From the NCBI RefSeq assembly GCF_026250525.1, contig NZ_CP111043.1, positions 2,967,001-3,031,000 on the forward strand: a stretch of DNA of 64,000 nt, given 5' to 3'. The DNA is from Chondrinema litorale. Lineage in GTDB: Bacteria > Bacteroidota > Bacteroidia > Cytophagales > Flammeovirgaceae. Every line of letters begins with the position of its first letter. The stretch's first letter is position 1. This document shows, piece after piece, positions 18,901 to 27,488 of this stretch. The position numbers and the translations under genes are program-made. Under the pieces are notes generated by a model that was not told the DNA's origin, ran no database searches, and worked only from the letters and a program-made list of their open reading frames with translations.

Positions 18901-21003
18901 TACATAAATAGCAGCGGAACCACTTTCATTAGGCGCTGTTTGGATGTCTAGAGTAAATCCACTAGTAGGGTTATTTACATCATAATTATGACTTAAATTG
19001 GCATTAGGTACTAACGTAGTATTAGAACTGGTAATTGATACGCTTGTAATAGTTTGGTTTTGGTCGTTATTCGTATTACCTGTATATACTTGAATGTCAG
19101 AGATTGGTACAGTTATACTGCCTCCTTGCTCTATGGTTATAATATTTGGTACTGTAAAATCTGGTGCTGTATTGTTAGGAGTAACAATTAAAGTAAATGG
19201 GTTTTGTGAAACCGTTTCTTCTCCATCTGAAACCGAAATAGTAAACGTATATATTCCATCATCTCCATCTTCTGGAGTGCCATCAATTATTCCGGTACTG
19301 GGATCAAAGCTTAACCAATAGGAAGGGGGTAATTCTGGATCAATTGAGTATTCTAAGACATCACCTGGATCAGCATCTTCAGCTTCTGCCTCAAAAGTGA
19401 AGTTTTCCCCTTCAGTTAATGGTGGATAACTGTTAAGTGGTTGGTTAGTGAAGGAAGGAGCATCGTTAATTGGAGTAACCTCGACGATTACACTATATTC
19501 TTCAGGTTCAATTACAGCTCCATCATCTAAAGTAATCTTTATTGTTACTGCTGTTTCTAAAGTGAAATTATTCTCATTTGGAGTAAAAGTGATACTTCTT
19601 AAATAAGTCTGTATTAATTCAGGTGAACCAGAAAATGGACTAGGAACATTATTTAATGTTCCGCTACCACTGGGTGATATACTTGTAGTTACACTAATTG
19701 ATGCATTTCTATCTGGGTCGGTAACTTCTACACTACTAAATATATCTACATCTTCTTCATTGTCATTTATAGCAATTGGATCTGTTGCTAATCCACTAAG
19801 CACAGGAGCATCATTTACTGGAGTTACAGTAACTGTTGTTTGACTGTTTGAAACACCTGTGTTAGTGATTAAATAAAATGTTGTTTCTCTTGTCTCGCCA
19901 ACTGCAATGTCATTAAGTTCAGGTGTAAAAACTATTGCTTTTAAATTTGTTTCTATAGTACTAGCCTCAGCTGTCATAGAATAAAAGCCACCATTACCAG
20001 AAAATCCACCAAGTGAGGAAACTGCCCCATGGTCGTCATTAAAATAAAGGTTTACAGTAATAGCTACTGGATCAGGGTCTATGATATTGATGTTTGCAAA
20101 AGGTGTAGCGGTTTGAGTATCATTTATACTACTTGCAGCACTGCCACTATAAGTAATTAGAGTGGCATCATTTACTGAAGTAGAAATAACAGATATTGAA
20201 TTATAACTTGCTGACCCTTCATTGTCATCTTCCACTGTTACTTCAAAGGTTGTTTCTTGTGTATTTCCGGGAGCAACTCTATTTTCCGCAGGGTCAAATT
20301 CAAGGTTTTGGAGAGTAGTATTAACTTGAGTCAAACTTCCATTAAAAGTATATCGACTTGTTGTTGAACCACCTAAGCTCCCATTATTAACATTGTAATC
20401 GATAGCAACAGTGAAAGTTTCATTAGCATCAACATCGTCAATTGTTAAGCCTGCAAAAGGAGTTTCTGTACTATTATCATTAATTGTAAATGTATTGCTT
20501 CCTGAGTTAGTAATGGTAGGGTCATCATTTACTGAGGTTGAATTTACAGTAATCGTTTCTGTTGATTCTGCACCATCTTCTATTACTTTAATTGTAAGTA
20601 TAGTAGAAGTGGAGGTACCAACAGCTACAAGATTTTGTGTTGGAGTAAAAACAATATTGTCTAGAAAATCTGTTATTTCAGTTGCTGAACTACCTAAAGC
20701 GCTAAAGTCAGTACTGCCATCTGCTGCAATTTCATTTTCATTTAATGTGAGCGTTCCATAAGTTTCATCACTATATGAAATCTCAAGTGTAATAATATTT
20801 GTACTTTCGGATGTGATAGTTATACCAGCAAATGGACTTACAGGAGTATCGTCATTAGTAGCGATGGTTGAATTACCACTTATGCCAATAGTTGCATTCG
20901 GTTTGTTGCCAGTTGGATTCGTATTATTACCTGCCTGAGTTAAAAGTGAGTAGCCCAGTAAAAGTAAAATACTTAAGATCTTTTTGTAAGTCTTTAGTCT
21001 CAT
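15976..21003 (-). CDS. Giant cadherin-repeat adhesin with T9SS type B sorting domain
   Basis: This is a 1675-residue secreted protein. A signal peptide (1-24) is followed by about 13 beta-sandwich modules of 95-130 residues. Their boundaries are marked by 13 junctions of the NDAP/NDPP type (for example PVNDAPVLS, PINDAPTIS, SVNDPPTVD). One module near 520-610 is of the He_PIG type, with FDPSTGIIDGTPEDGDDG. The C-terminal 95 residues form a gliding-motility-type (CHU_C) sorting domain, with GISPGNPDGKNDEW, VQIYSANGTMVFE, LPTGVYYYVINF and GSVFIR. The protein is acidic and rich in Asp, Asn and Thr, as expected of Ca-binding cadherin-like folds. It is exported by T9SS and probably displayed through the SprF-like partner. 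Ligand unknown. Confidence 0.93.
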   Translation of the reverse strand: MRLKTYKKILSILLLLGYSLLTQAGNNTNPTGNKPNATIGISGNSTIATNDDTPVSPFAGITITSESTNIITLEISYSDETYGTLTLNENEIAADGSTDFSALGSSATEITDFLDNIVFTPTQNLVAVGTSTSTILTIKVIEDGAESTETITVNSTSVNDDPTITNSGSNTFTINDNSTETPFAGLTIDDVDANETFTVAIDYNVNNGSLGGSTTSRYTFNGSLTQVNTTLQNLEFDPAENRVAPGNTQETTFEVTVEDDNEGSASYNSISVISTSVNDATLITYSGSAASSINDTQTATPFANINIIDPDPVAITVNLYFNDDHGAVSSLGGFSGNGGFYSMTAEASTIETNLKAIVFTPELNDIAVGETRETTFYLITNTGVSNSQTTVTVTPVNDAPVLSGLATDPIAINDNEEDVDIFSSVEVTDPDRNASISVTTSISPSGSGTLNNVPSPFSGSPELIQTYLRSITFTPNENNFTLETAVTIKITLDDGAVIEPEEYSVIVEVTPINDAPSFTNQPLNSYPPLTEGENFTFEAEAEDADPGDVLEYSIDPELPPSYWLSFDPSTGIIDGTPEDGDDGIYTFTISVSDGEETVSQNPFTLIVTPNNTAPDFTVPNIITIEQGGSITVPISDIQVYTGNTNNDQNQTITSVSITSSNTTLVPNANLSHNYDVNNPTSGFTLDIQTAPNESGSAAIYVTITDDGSTNNTTTKSFIVEVNSNTDAPVITGQDSLSVSEDESITLLIDNIQFTYDGNSDNVSIATITAFENGNYTVNGNLISPIANFNGYLEVPVTIKDSEGNTSSVYQIDIKVLSVNDPPIITGQYDIEIDEDDSREVKINDLIVTDVDNTVDDFTLSASNGTGYTREGNTITPIENFFGTLTVPVIINDGSANSNTFNVTITVTPINDAPTISTISDVEVSDDAGQTLLINFGGVDAGPFEDDQNVVSVTAVSSNQALIRDSDINVFYSTNQESGQIELETIQFASGTAVITVTVQDDGGTANGGINFKTTTFTVTVIGKNTAPTLAFISDITLQEGDAPAPVSLQNIRDGDDGSQEITITATSSNTALIPNPTISYSQGDTRGTLIYKVNEGKTGSTTITVTVKDDGGTDNSGVDTYSDEFVITVVSVNDPPTVDAIADTTILEDTEELIIELTGITDGDADEVQGLTIEATSSRPEIIGDPEVNYTAGASTAQLILNPVANANGVSTTITVTITDDADDPEETTMTFRVYITPINDAPTISKINSTNSISIIEGADTYTQALSGITDGDTETELQSVVSVTASSKNQETFFDELRVEYRDGDTNGDLVFTLDPDINGQDTITITVMDNGGTDNGGINTTTMDIYIDVIPWNDPPTINTPANKEDILKNSEGGCITLNGITDGDPELDQNVTISASSSRPDIIPDPVISDFKPVDGTATLCYEIVPDARGTAIITLTLEDDGEGPGSNIKTTTFTLSVGLVNNAPIIIGEDGQALDELNLTTTKDVPLDICFSVIDEDQDEIELGEIIERNANASGEIDNSTFSFNGDSLCFVYDTYDDVLSGEDWFEFTICDGVVGDAACDTIRVNITILPSSELKIYNGISPGNPDGKNDEWFIEGIEYYPNNTVQIYSANGTMVFEANGYNNDDKVWKGDSNTGITLGSRQLPTGVYYYVINFGEGSIEPKKGSVFIR

Positions 21004-21409
21004 TGAGTAATGTATTTAGTAAATGTTACTCTTTAATAAATGGTTTGGCTTTTAGTAAGTAATATTTGGAAGATTTTTTAACTTTTTGATCTGGCTATTA
21101 GATTCAAAAAAGTTATAAAGGTTTAACTGTACCTACCTTTGCCAAAAATAAATAAATATGATGTAAGAAATGTGGATGATTTATTAACGTTATCCAAATA
21201 TCTGTTAAAGAACTGTTTCTGTTTTAGATTTCAGAAGCATGCAAATATAAGATAACTGCGCTTTTTGAGGTAAGAAAATTCTTTGAAACGATACTATTTT
21301 AGGGGGGAATTCATAGGAAAAGCAGATAAACGTGGATTTATTCGAATTTAAATCCACATTTATTTTTAATTAAAACAGTCTTTCGATGATGTAAGAATCT
21401 AGGTAGAAA
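21004..21409. other. 406-base intergenic region upstream of the adhesin operon
   Basis: No convincing gene is seen. The region is AT-rich and probably holds the promoter of the adhesin-sprF-porE operon (see 21134-21150). It also contains a short G-run near 21302 and a 9-bp hairpin at 21332-21357 with a T-rich plus-strand flank. This hairpin lies past the 3' end of the minus-strand membrane coiled-coil gene. Its poor T tract on that strand makes it a weak terminator. Confidence 0.5.
21134..21150. promoter_or_regulatory. Back-to-back candidate -7 boxes upstream of the adhesin gene
   Basis: The bases TACCTTTGCCAAAAATA hold two exact TAnnTTTG matches in opposite orientations. TACCTTTG is on the plus strand at 21134-21141 and TATTTTTG on the minus strand at 21150-21143. 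The minus-strand box would drive the adhesin with a leader of about 130 bases. No -33 element is visible at standard spacing on either strand, so the call is tentative. Confidence 0.3.
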
Positions 21410-21790
21410 TTAACTTGCTGTTGTAGGTTGTTTTGCCTCAGCCTCTTTGTTTTCAATCACTTTTTCTAATTTCGTGATTCTATTCTTAAGTATTCTTAGC
21501 TTATCTCTTTTGGGTTTAAAAGTGTTAGATACAACACTTTGCTTTTGTATGGCAGCAAAATCTTCGATAGCAGTAATGTAGTTTTCCAGTCTTTTTATAG
21601 AGTTACTGGTAACTATTATGTCTTGATGCAGATCTTTTAAAGAGTTGTTTTTGCCTACTTCTAAGTTTTTGCTTACCTCGTTTAATTTGCTGAATATAAA
21701 ATCATAATCTTTTTTTAGAAGATTGTTCTGGTAAATCAGAAATGCCATATAACCAGCAAATGGAATTATTATTACCAAAAAGTATAACAT
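21410..21790 (-). CDS. Small membrane-anchored coiled-coil protein, unknown function
   Basis: The product is 126 residues from the start chosen here. An N-terminal membrane segment (MLYFLVIIIPFAGYMAFLIY) is followed by a charged helical region with heptad-like leucines (about 25-115) and a short Pro/Thr tail. An alternative start at 21856 adds 22 residues that include another hydrophobic stretch. The inner start was preferred because the membrane helix then begins at the N-terminus. I do not recognise the family. It lies 94 bases downstream of the YaaW-family gene on the same strand and may be co-transcribed. Confidence 0.6.
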   Translation of the reverse strand: MLYFLVIIIPFAGYMAFLIYQNNLLKKDYDFIFSKLNEVSKNLEVGKNNSLKDLHQDIIVTSNSIKRLENYITAIEDFAAIQKQSVVSNTFKPKRDKLRILKNRITKLEKVIENKEAEAKQPTTAS

Positions 21791-21884
21791 AGAGTTAGTG
21801 GAATTTTTTTGCAAAAAAAATAAAAAAAATTGATCTGATTTACATAAAGTTAACAATTATGTAATAATAGTGAAAACGAAAAAA

Positions 21885-22658
21885 TTATGCAGCCTTACAT
21901 ATTAGCTGCATTTTTTCAGTGGTTGCTATTCTCATATACGCAATCTGAATCACAATTGGTGTCATTATTTTATAGTCTGGTCTGGCTAAATCGTTCAATA
22001 CCCATGCCGTGGTGAAAGCCATTCCTAATGGACCAGTTAATACAGCAGCAGTTTTTCCAAGAAAAAGTTTATGTGCGCCAATTTTTAAACCTTTTAGTAT
22101 GCTGTATTTCATAGATTTACTAATTGCGAGCTTGGCTACTGAACTAGCTAACAAAACCCCAATCACTCTTGGTTTCATATTTTCTTTTCTAATGATCTTT
22201 TTTATATCATTACTCAGTGTTTTGCGGGTGTAATCATGAGGGTTTATTTTCATCTCCTTCATAAAATTTTGTAATTCTGATGCATCCATTTTTTGCATAG
22301 AATCCATTAAAATCTTAGATAAGAGCATTACTTCCAGCTTTTCGGTAGACTTATCTTTTGTATATTCTATGCCAGATTTTTTACATACTCTTTCTAGCAT
22401 ATGCCTGTAAGGTACACCTTTGCCAGTTATAAAATTAGCAAAAATATGCCCACCAAAATTTTGAATTTCAGCAGCAATTAGGTTCCAATATTTTTTGTGG
22501 TTTGGGAAATGTTCTTGCACACGATCGTACCGCATTAACCTCGAATTAAACCTTTTTTTTCCACTTGGTAGCTTGGTTATATAATTTACCAGCACATCGA
22601 GGTCTTCCTGTTTGCTATATTGCAAGAAGGTTAAATCTGGATCTGATATATAGGGCAT
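21885..22658 (-). CDS. YaaW/UPF0174-family protein with N-terminal DUF3944 segment
   Basis: The 257-residue protein resembles E. coli YaaW along its length. The N-terminus (YISDPDLTFLQYSKQEDLDV) is the DUF3944 motif. WNLIAAEIQNFGGHIFAN matches the conserved core, and the C-terminal IMTPIVIQIAYMR matches the family's PAVLQIA segment. A Gly/Ala-rich hydrophobic region (about 155-215) could insert into or contact membrane. The function of the family is not established. It may form a unit with the small membrane coiled-coil gene that follows. The assignment comes from remembered family sequence, not a search. Confidence 0.82.
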   Translation of the reverse strand: MPYISDPDLTFLQYSKQEDLDVLVNYITKLPSGKKRFNSRLMRYDRVQEHFPNHKKYWNLIAAEIQNFGGHIFANFITGKGVPYRHMLERVCKKSGIEYTKDKSTEKLEVMLLSKILMDSMQKMDASELQNFMKEMKINPHDYTRKTLSNDIKKIIRKENMKPRVIGVLLASSVAKLAISKSMKYSILKGLKIGAHKLFLGKTAAVLTGPLGMAFTTAWVLNDLARPDYKIMTPIVIQIAYMRIATTEKMQLICKAA

Positions 22659-22826
22659 CTTAGTTTGTCTTTTAGTGTTAGCTTAGTTTTTTTATTTGGT
22701 TTAATTGCCCTTACACTCAAATTAATATTGTTAGTATTAACAACTATTTACGTATAGCTAAGTTTGTAGATGCGCTATAAATTGAATTTGACTTAATAAA
22801 ACCTTCATGTGTAATATTGTGTAGGT

Positions 22827-24275
22827 TTAGCTTCCTGTTTGAATACAGATATTTTGAGGTTCTGTAAAAAATCTTAATGCCTCTTCGCCTCCTTCTCTAC
22901 CTAAGCCAGATTGCTTCATGCCACCAAATGGAGTTCTTAAATCTCTTAACATCCAGCAGTTTACCCAAACAATACCACATTTTATGGCCGATGAAACTCT
23001 ATTCGCTTTATTAATATCATTCGTCCATACAGAAGCAGCCAGCCCATATTTTGAATCATTAGCTAAAGTAATTGCTTCTTTTTCATCTTTAAACTTCATA
23101 AGTGAAACTACTGGGCCAAAAATTTCTTCTTGATTCACTCTGCAATTAGCAGAAAGGTTTTCAATAATGGTGGGAGTAATAAAGTTGCCTTTTGTGCATC
23201 TGCCTTCAACTTGAGTTTTGTTTCCACCAGTTAGAATTTTACCTCCTTCTTTAATTGCTAAATCTATGTAAGAAAGTATTTTTTCTGAATGGTTATTTGA
23301 TATAACAGCGCCGACATCGATAAAAGGCACAAGTGGGTCGCCTATTTTTAACTCCTTGGTTTTGGCTAAAAATGCATTTTTGAAGCTTTCATAACAAGAT
23401 TCGTGAACCAGAATTCTTGAACCACATAGACAAATTTGCCCTTGGTTAGAAAAAGAAGCTCTAACAGCGGTTTCTACAGTATTTTCCAAATTGCAATCAT
23501 CAAATACTACAAATGGATTTTTACCTCCAAGCTCAAGAGACACTTTCTTAAATGAAGGTGCACAAACAGATGCTATTTTACTTCCTGTAGCTGTTCCACC
23601 TGTAAATGAAATGGCATTTACATCTTCATGCGAAACAATGGCAGCTCCCGCCTTATCTCCGTAACCATGTACAATATTGAGAACTCCTTTAGGTAAGCCA
23701 ACTTCTTTACATATTTTAGAAAACAAAAAAGCTGTAGCAGGAGTGAGCTCAGAAGGCTTGGCAATTACTGTGTTTCCAGTGGCTAGTGCTGGTGCTATTT
23801 TCCAAGTAAAAAGATATAAAGGCAGGTTCCAAGGAGAAATACAGCCAACTACACCTAATGGATGCCTTTTGGTGTAATTAATTGCTTGTTGATTGGTGAT
23901 ATGCGCATTATCTGTAGTATGAAGTATTGCAGTGGCAAAAAATCGCATATTTGCTGCTGCTCTTGGTATATCTACTGTTTTTGAAAGGTTAATTGGTTTC
24001 CCTGTATCGTTAGTTTCTACTAATGCAAGTGTATCTGCATTTGCATCGATTATCTCGGCAATTTTCAGCATCCACTCTGAGCGTTCCTGCACAGTAGTTG
24101 TACTCCAACTTTCACTCGCTTTATTTGCTGCTTCTACAGCCAAGTTCACATCATTTTCATCTGAATCTGGAATTAGTGCATAAGCTTCTCCTGTAGCTGG
24201 ATTTATATTTTCTATAAAATTTCCACTTACAGGTTCTTGCAATTCACCATCAATATAATTCAGTAGCTTTTCCAT
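22827..24275 (-). CDS. Aldehyde dehydrogenase, muconic-semialdehyde type
   Basis: The 482-residue NAD(P)-dependent dehydrogenase shows all catalytic features of the ALDH superfamily. These are the Asn-containing SPWNLPLYL, cofactor-binding KPSELTP, FTGGTATGSKIA, the general base Glu248 in LELGGKNP and the nucleophile Cys282 in NQGQICLCGSR. The motif around the nucleophile resembles ALDH8A1 and bacterial 2-hydroxymuconic or 2-aminomuconic semialdehyde dehydrogenases. That would place it in aromatic or kynurenine breakdown. No other gene of such a pathway lies nearby, so the substrate is inferred only from that motif. It is monocistronic. Confidence 0.93.
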   Translation of the reverse strand: MEKLLNYIDGELQEPVSGNFIENINPATGEAYALIPDSDENDVNLAVEAANKASESWSTTTVQERSEWMLKIAEIIDANADTLALVETNDTGKPINLSKTVDIPRAAANMRFFATAILHTTDNAHITNQQAINYTKRHPLGVVGCISPWNLPLYLFTWKIAPALATGNTVIAKPSELTPATAFLFSKICKEVGLPKGVLNIVHGYGDKAGAAIVSHEDVNAISFTGGTATGSKIASVCAPSFKKVSLELGGKNPFVVFDDCNLENTVETAVRASFSNQGQICLCGSRILVHESCYESFKNAFLAKTKELKIGDPLVPFIDVGAVISNNHSEKILSYIDLAIKEGGKILTGGNKTQVEGRCTKGNFITPTIIENLSANCRVNQEEIFGPVVSLMKFKDEKEAITLANDSKYGLAASVWTNDINKANRVSSAIKCGIVWVNCWMLRDLRTPFGGMKQSGLGREGGEEALRFFTEPQNICIQTGS

Positions 24276-24555
24276 CCTAATAAGTTTTATGGGAGGTTAC
24301 TTAGTCTTTAAAAATTAAGTATTTACAATTAAAATATGTTTTGGAGCTGATTTTAATTTAGAGTAACAGTAATACATTCTAAAATCGAAATACTAGCTAG
24401 TCTGAAAGTAAGCATAACTGATTAATCTGACCTTTTACAATCGTTAACAAAACAATGCGTTTACTAGAAGATTACAGCCGGCGTATGCATCCATTCATCA
24501 TTTGCTAGTCATACTCAATAAAGTATATGTCGGGTATTAACCTAACAACAATGCT

Positions 24556-26097
24556 ATGAAAAATACTTTCAAGGTTATTTTACTGCTTACTGTTTTATTT
24601 ATAAGTGTCAAATCTACAAAAGCTCAGGAAGATTATGCTTCAAAATACTTCAATGAGGAACCTGAACAAGAAAATACAACTACAGAAGAAACACCAGAGG
24701 GCATAGATGTTGGCTATCTGGCAAATGCTTATTTCGGAATGAATGACAGTGCTAGTGTGTTCAGAGGCAATTTCGGGTTTACGCAAATTGGCGATCAGCA
24801 ATATGTGGGAACAAGGTTACAGCCAGAATTAGGCTTTGGTAAAATCGGACTTGGGTTAGATGTGCCTATTTTATTTAACATCGAAGATGGTTCAATGCGA
24901 ACAGAAGAATTTGAAAGAGGGGTTGGTTTACTAAGATTAGTAAGATATTTCAGATATGGAGTTAAGAAGCGCGATCCATTATATGTAAGAGTTGGAGATA
25001 TTACTGGTTCTTATCTCGGTTATGGTATTCTCTTAAATAACTACACCAATTCTATAAGCTACGAGAGAAGAAAAGTAGGTTTAAACTTTGATGTGAACAT
25101 AGATGGAATGTTTGGTGTAGAAGGTGTTTATAGCGACATCAACCTCACTTCGCTTAACCTTTTGGCTGTTAGACCTTATGTGCGTCCATTTTCTAAAATG
25201 CCTATTCCTGTTGTGAGATCATTTGAGTTTGGTGGAAGTTATGTAACAGATAGAGACAAAACCTCTCAAGTAGAAATTAATGATGAAGAAGGCGAGGTGA
25301 GAAACAAAACAGTATTTTTTGATAAAGGTATTTCTGCATGGAGTACAGATATGGGAGTAACTTTTCTTAAGATTCCTTTTATCACTGTAATGGGTGCTGT
25401 GCAATATGCATCAATTAGCAAAAACCAATCAGACTCTTTGGCTACCTATTTTAACGACCAAATAGAAAGTGGAGCAGCAGAAGGAACTCCTCTTGCAGAT
25501 GGTTATTCAAAAGGACATGGTTTAAGTGTTGGTGTAAATGCCAAGATCAACTTTATTGGTAATGTATTAAAAGTAGATACAAGAATTGATAGACTTTGGT
25601 ATTCAGATCATTTCTTACCACAGTTTTTTGATGTGAACTACGAAATCAACAAAGATTTAAGAATGATTTCTTTGGGTACTGCTGAAAAAATGAGTGGTAT
25701 TTATGGAGTGCTTTCAGCGACTTTATTAGATAAAGTAAGAGTAAGTGGTAGCTTATTAATGCCAGATGTGGTTTCAGAAGAAACACCCGCTTTAATGCAG
25801 TTAAATGCAGAGTTAATTAACATGTTTGATAAACTTTCTCTAAAAGCAACTTACATCAAAAGTAATCTTGTTGACCTGGAAGATGTAATTATGCTAGACG
25901 ATCGCTCTTTGGCTCGAATGAGAATGTCTTACCAATTAAATAAATTCTTAGTAGTTGGTGCAGATTACCAGTGGACTTATGCATTACAAGAGGATGGAAG
26001 CTTTAAAGCAGATCATTATTTTATGCCTTACTTTGGGTTTAGCTTGCCATTGGGCAAAACAAAGCAAAATACGAAAGATGTAATTCTAGAAGAATAA
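24556..26097 (+). CDS. Outer-membrane beta-barrel protein, unknown function
   Basis: The 513-residue protein has a signal peptide (ending VKSTKAQE) and an acidic Glu/Thr-rich linker (about 25-50). A long series of amphipathic strands with repeated GxG and aromatic end residues follows, suggesting a large outer-membrane barrel. I do not recognise a named family. It lies 186 bases upstream of dgcN on the same strand, but a strong terminator separates them, so co-transcription is unlikely. A role in uptake of the Dgc substrate would be speculation. Confidence 0.78.
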   Translation: MKNTFKVILLLTVLFISVKSTKAQEDYASKYFNEEPEQENTTTEETPEGIDVGYLANAYFGMNDSASVFRGNFGFTQIGDQQYVGTRLQPELGFGKIGLGLDVPILFNIEDGSMRTEEFERGVGLLRLVRYFRYGVKKRDPLYVRVGDITGSYLGYGILLNNYTNSISYERRKVGLNFDVNIDGMFGVEGVYSDINLTSLNLLAVRPYVRPFSKMPIPVVRSFEFGGSYVTDRDKTSQVEINDEEGEVRNKTVFFDKGISAWSTDMGVTFLKIPFITVMGAVQYASISKNQSDSLATYFNDQIESGAAEGTPLADGYSKGHGLSVGVNAKINFIGNVLKVDTRIDRLWYSDHFLPQFFDVNYEINKDLRMISLGTAEKMSGIYGVLSATLLDKVRVSGSLLMPDVVSEETPALMQLNAELINMFDKLSLKATYIKSNLVDLEDVIMLDDRSLARMRMSYQLNKFLVVGADYQWTYALQEDGSFKADHYFMPYFGFSLPLGKTKQNTKDVILEE

Positions 26098-26124
26098 TCA
26101 TTATATTTAAAGTATTGAATATAG

Positions 26125-26151
26125 AGGAGAGCATTTAGCTCTCCTTTTTTT
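26125..26151 (+). terminator. Terminator of the outer-membrane barrel gene
   Basis: An 8-bp stem (26125-26132 with 26138-26145) has an ATTTA loop and is followed by T to 26151. It lies 28 bases past the barrel gene stop and separates it from dgcN. Confidence 0.85.
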
Positions 26152-26249
26152 GTTTTGTAAAATTTGAATTTTTTGTATGGTTTTGATTTAATTTTTACAT
26201 GTTTCTTTAGAAATAATACGATTTGGTGGTTTATTTCATAAGCCTAATC

Positions 26250-26257
26250 TAATTTTG
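26250..26257 (+). promoter_or_regulatory. Candidate -7 box for dgcN
   Basis: The bases TAATTTTG match TAnnTTTG exactly and lie 27 bases before the dgcN start codon. A TTTG at 26222-26225 could be a -33 element, but its 24-base spacing is longer than usual. Confidence 0.4.
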
Positions 26258-26283
26258 ATTTAAATATCATAATCTTATATATA

Positions 26284-27354
26284 ATGGACGGAAACGCAAT
26301 TGTTTTAACAAACGGACTTCTAGATCATCATAAAGCTAAAACTGCACATGGTTTAATAAGAGGCAGCGATCGCTACAATATAGTAGGAATTATCGATCAT
26401 AAATTTGTTGGTAAAGATGCAGGCGAGGTGCTTGATGGGAAAAAAAGAAATATTCCTGTTTATGGAGATATAGAAACATTTACAGCTACTTCACCTGTAA
26501 AAGCTGAGTACATGATTGTAGGTATCGCTACAAAAGGTGGTGTTTTACCTGATGAAATGAAACCATTCATAAAGTCAGCAATTAAAGCAGGCTATTCTAT
26601 AGTAAGTGGTTTGCATGAGTTTTTAAGTGAAACTCCGGAAATTGTTGAACTGGCAAATGTATATAATGTAAAGCTAATTGATGTTAGAAAACCTAAGCCT
26701 AACAAAGACCTGCATTTCTGGACTGGTAAAATTTCAAATGTTGCTTGCCCTAAAATTCCTGTAATTGGTACAGACTGTAACATGGGTAAGCGTACAACTT
26801 CTCGCTTTTTAAAAGAAGCAGTGTCTGAAGCTGGTTTAAATACACAAATGATATATACTGGCCAAACAGGTTGGATGCAAAGCGGACAATACGGATTTAT
26901 TTTCGATTCTACGCTTAACGACTTTATTTCTGGAGAAATAGAGCATGCTATAGTAACATGTTGGGAAAATGAAAAGCCAGATGTAATTTTTATCGAAGGT
27001 CAGTCTGCATTACAAAATCCTACAGGCCCTTGTGGTACTGAGTTTTTAATTTCTGCTGAGGCTGATGCAGTAATTTTGCAACATGCTCCTAAAAGAGAGT
27101 TTTTCCACGGTTGCGAAGGTTATAAGCGTACAATTCCAACACTTGAGCAAGAAATTGCTCTTATCAAAATGTATGGAGTTAAAACAATGGCTGTAACATT
27201 GAATACAGAAGATATGACCAAAGAGGAAGCTTTGGAATATCAAAAAGAAAAAGAGGCATCTTTAGGTATACCAGTAATTTTACCTTTAGACGAAGGTGTT
27301 GGCAGACTTGCTGAAACGATAAGTGAGTTTGTGAAAAACTATCAGCATAGTTAA
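26284..27354 (+). CDS. dgcN: DUF1611-family N-acetyltransferase of D-glutamate catabolism
   Basis: The 356-residue protein has the two-part DUF1611 layout. An N-terminal Rossmann-like domain (about 5-135) is followed by a P-loop domain with GTDCNMGKRTT at 162-172 and the downstream FIEGQSALQNPTGP and AVILQHAPKR segments. DgcN was described in marine bacteria as an acetyltransferase that converts D-glutamate to N-acetyl-D-glutamate (established knowledge). The immediate neighbour is a dipeptide-epimerase-type enzyme that fits DgcA, the partner racemase. The pairing is the main support for the specific function, because DUF1611 alone is only a family name. Confidence 0.85.
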   Translation: MDGNAIVLTNGLLDHHKAKTAHGLIRGSDRYNIVGIIDHKFVGKDAGEVLDGKKRNIPVYGDIETFTATSPVKAEYMIVGIATKGGVLPDEMKPFIKSAIKAGYSIVSGLHEFLSETPEIVELANVYNVKLIDVRKPKPNKDLHFWTGKISNVACPKIPVIGTDCNMGKRTTSRFLKEAVSEAGLNTQMIYTGQTGWMQSGQYGFIFDSTLNDFISGEIEHAIVTCWENEKPDVIFIEGQSALQNPTGPCGTEFLISAEADAVILQHAPKREFFHGCEGYKRTIPTLEQEIALIKMYGVKTMAVTLNTEDMTKEEALEYQKEKEASLGIPVILPLDEGVGRLAETISEFVKNYQHS

Positions 27355-27488
27355 TCCTCTTTTTTTATAAAAGATTTTTTAGCTACAGCATTATCAAACA
27401 CAAATAAATTACCTAAACAAGGGTTTTTCTAGAATCACTTTTTCAAGTTATCTCTGCAAACCCTTAATGCTTTTTATCTATAAGAGAA

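Noticed and set aside
17816..20761. Open frames on the plus strand inside the adhesin gene (88, 75 and 116 residues)
   Set aside because: They are the antisense of Thr/Val/Asp-rich repeat codons, have repetitive composition and no start context, and the adhesin frame on the minus strand is continuous and domain-rich.
21332..21357. Hairpin as terminator of the small membrane coiled-coil gene
   Set aside because: The 9-bp stem has an 8-base loop and no T run on the minus strand; the T-rich flank is on the wrong side.
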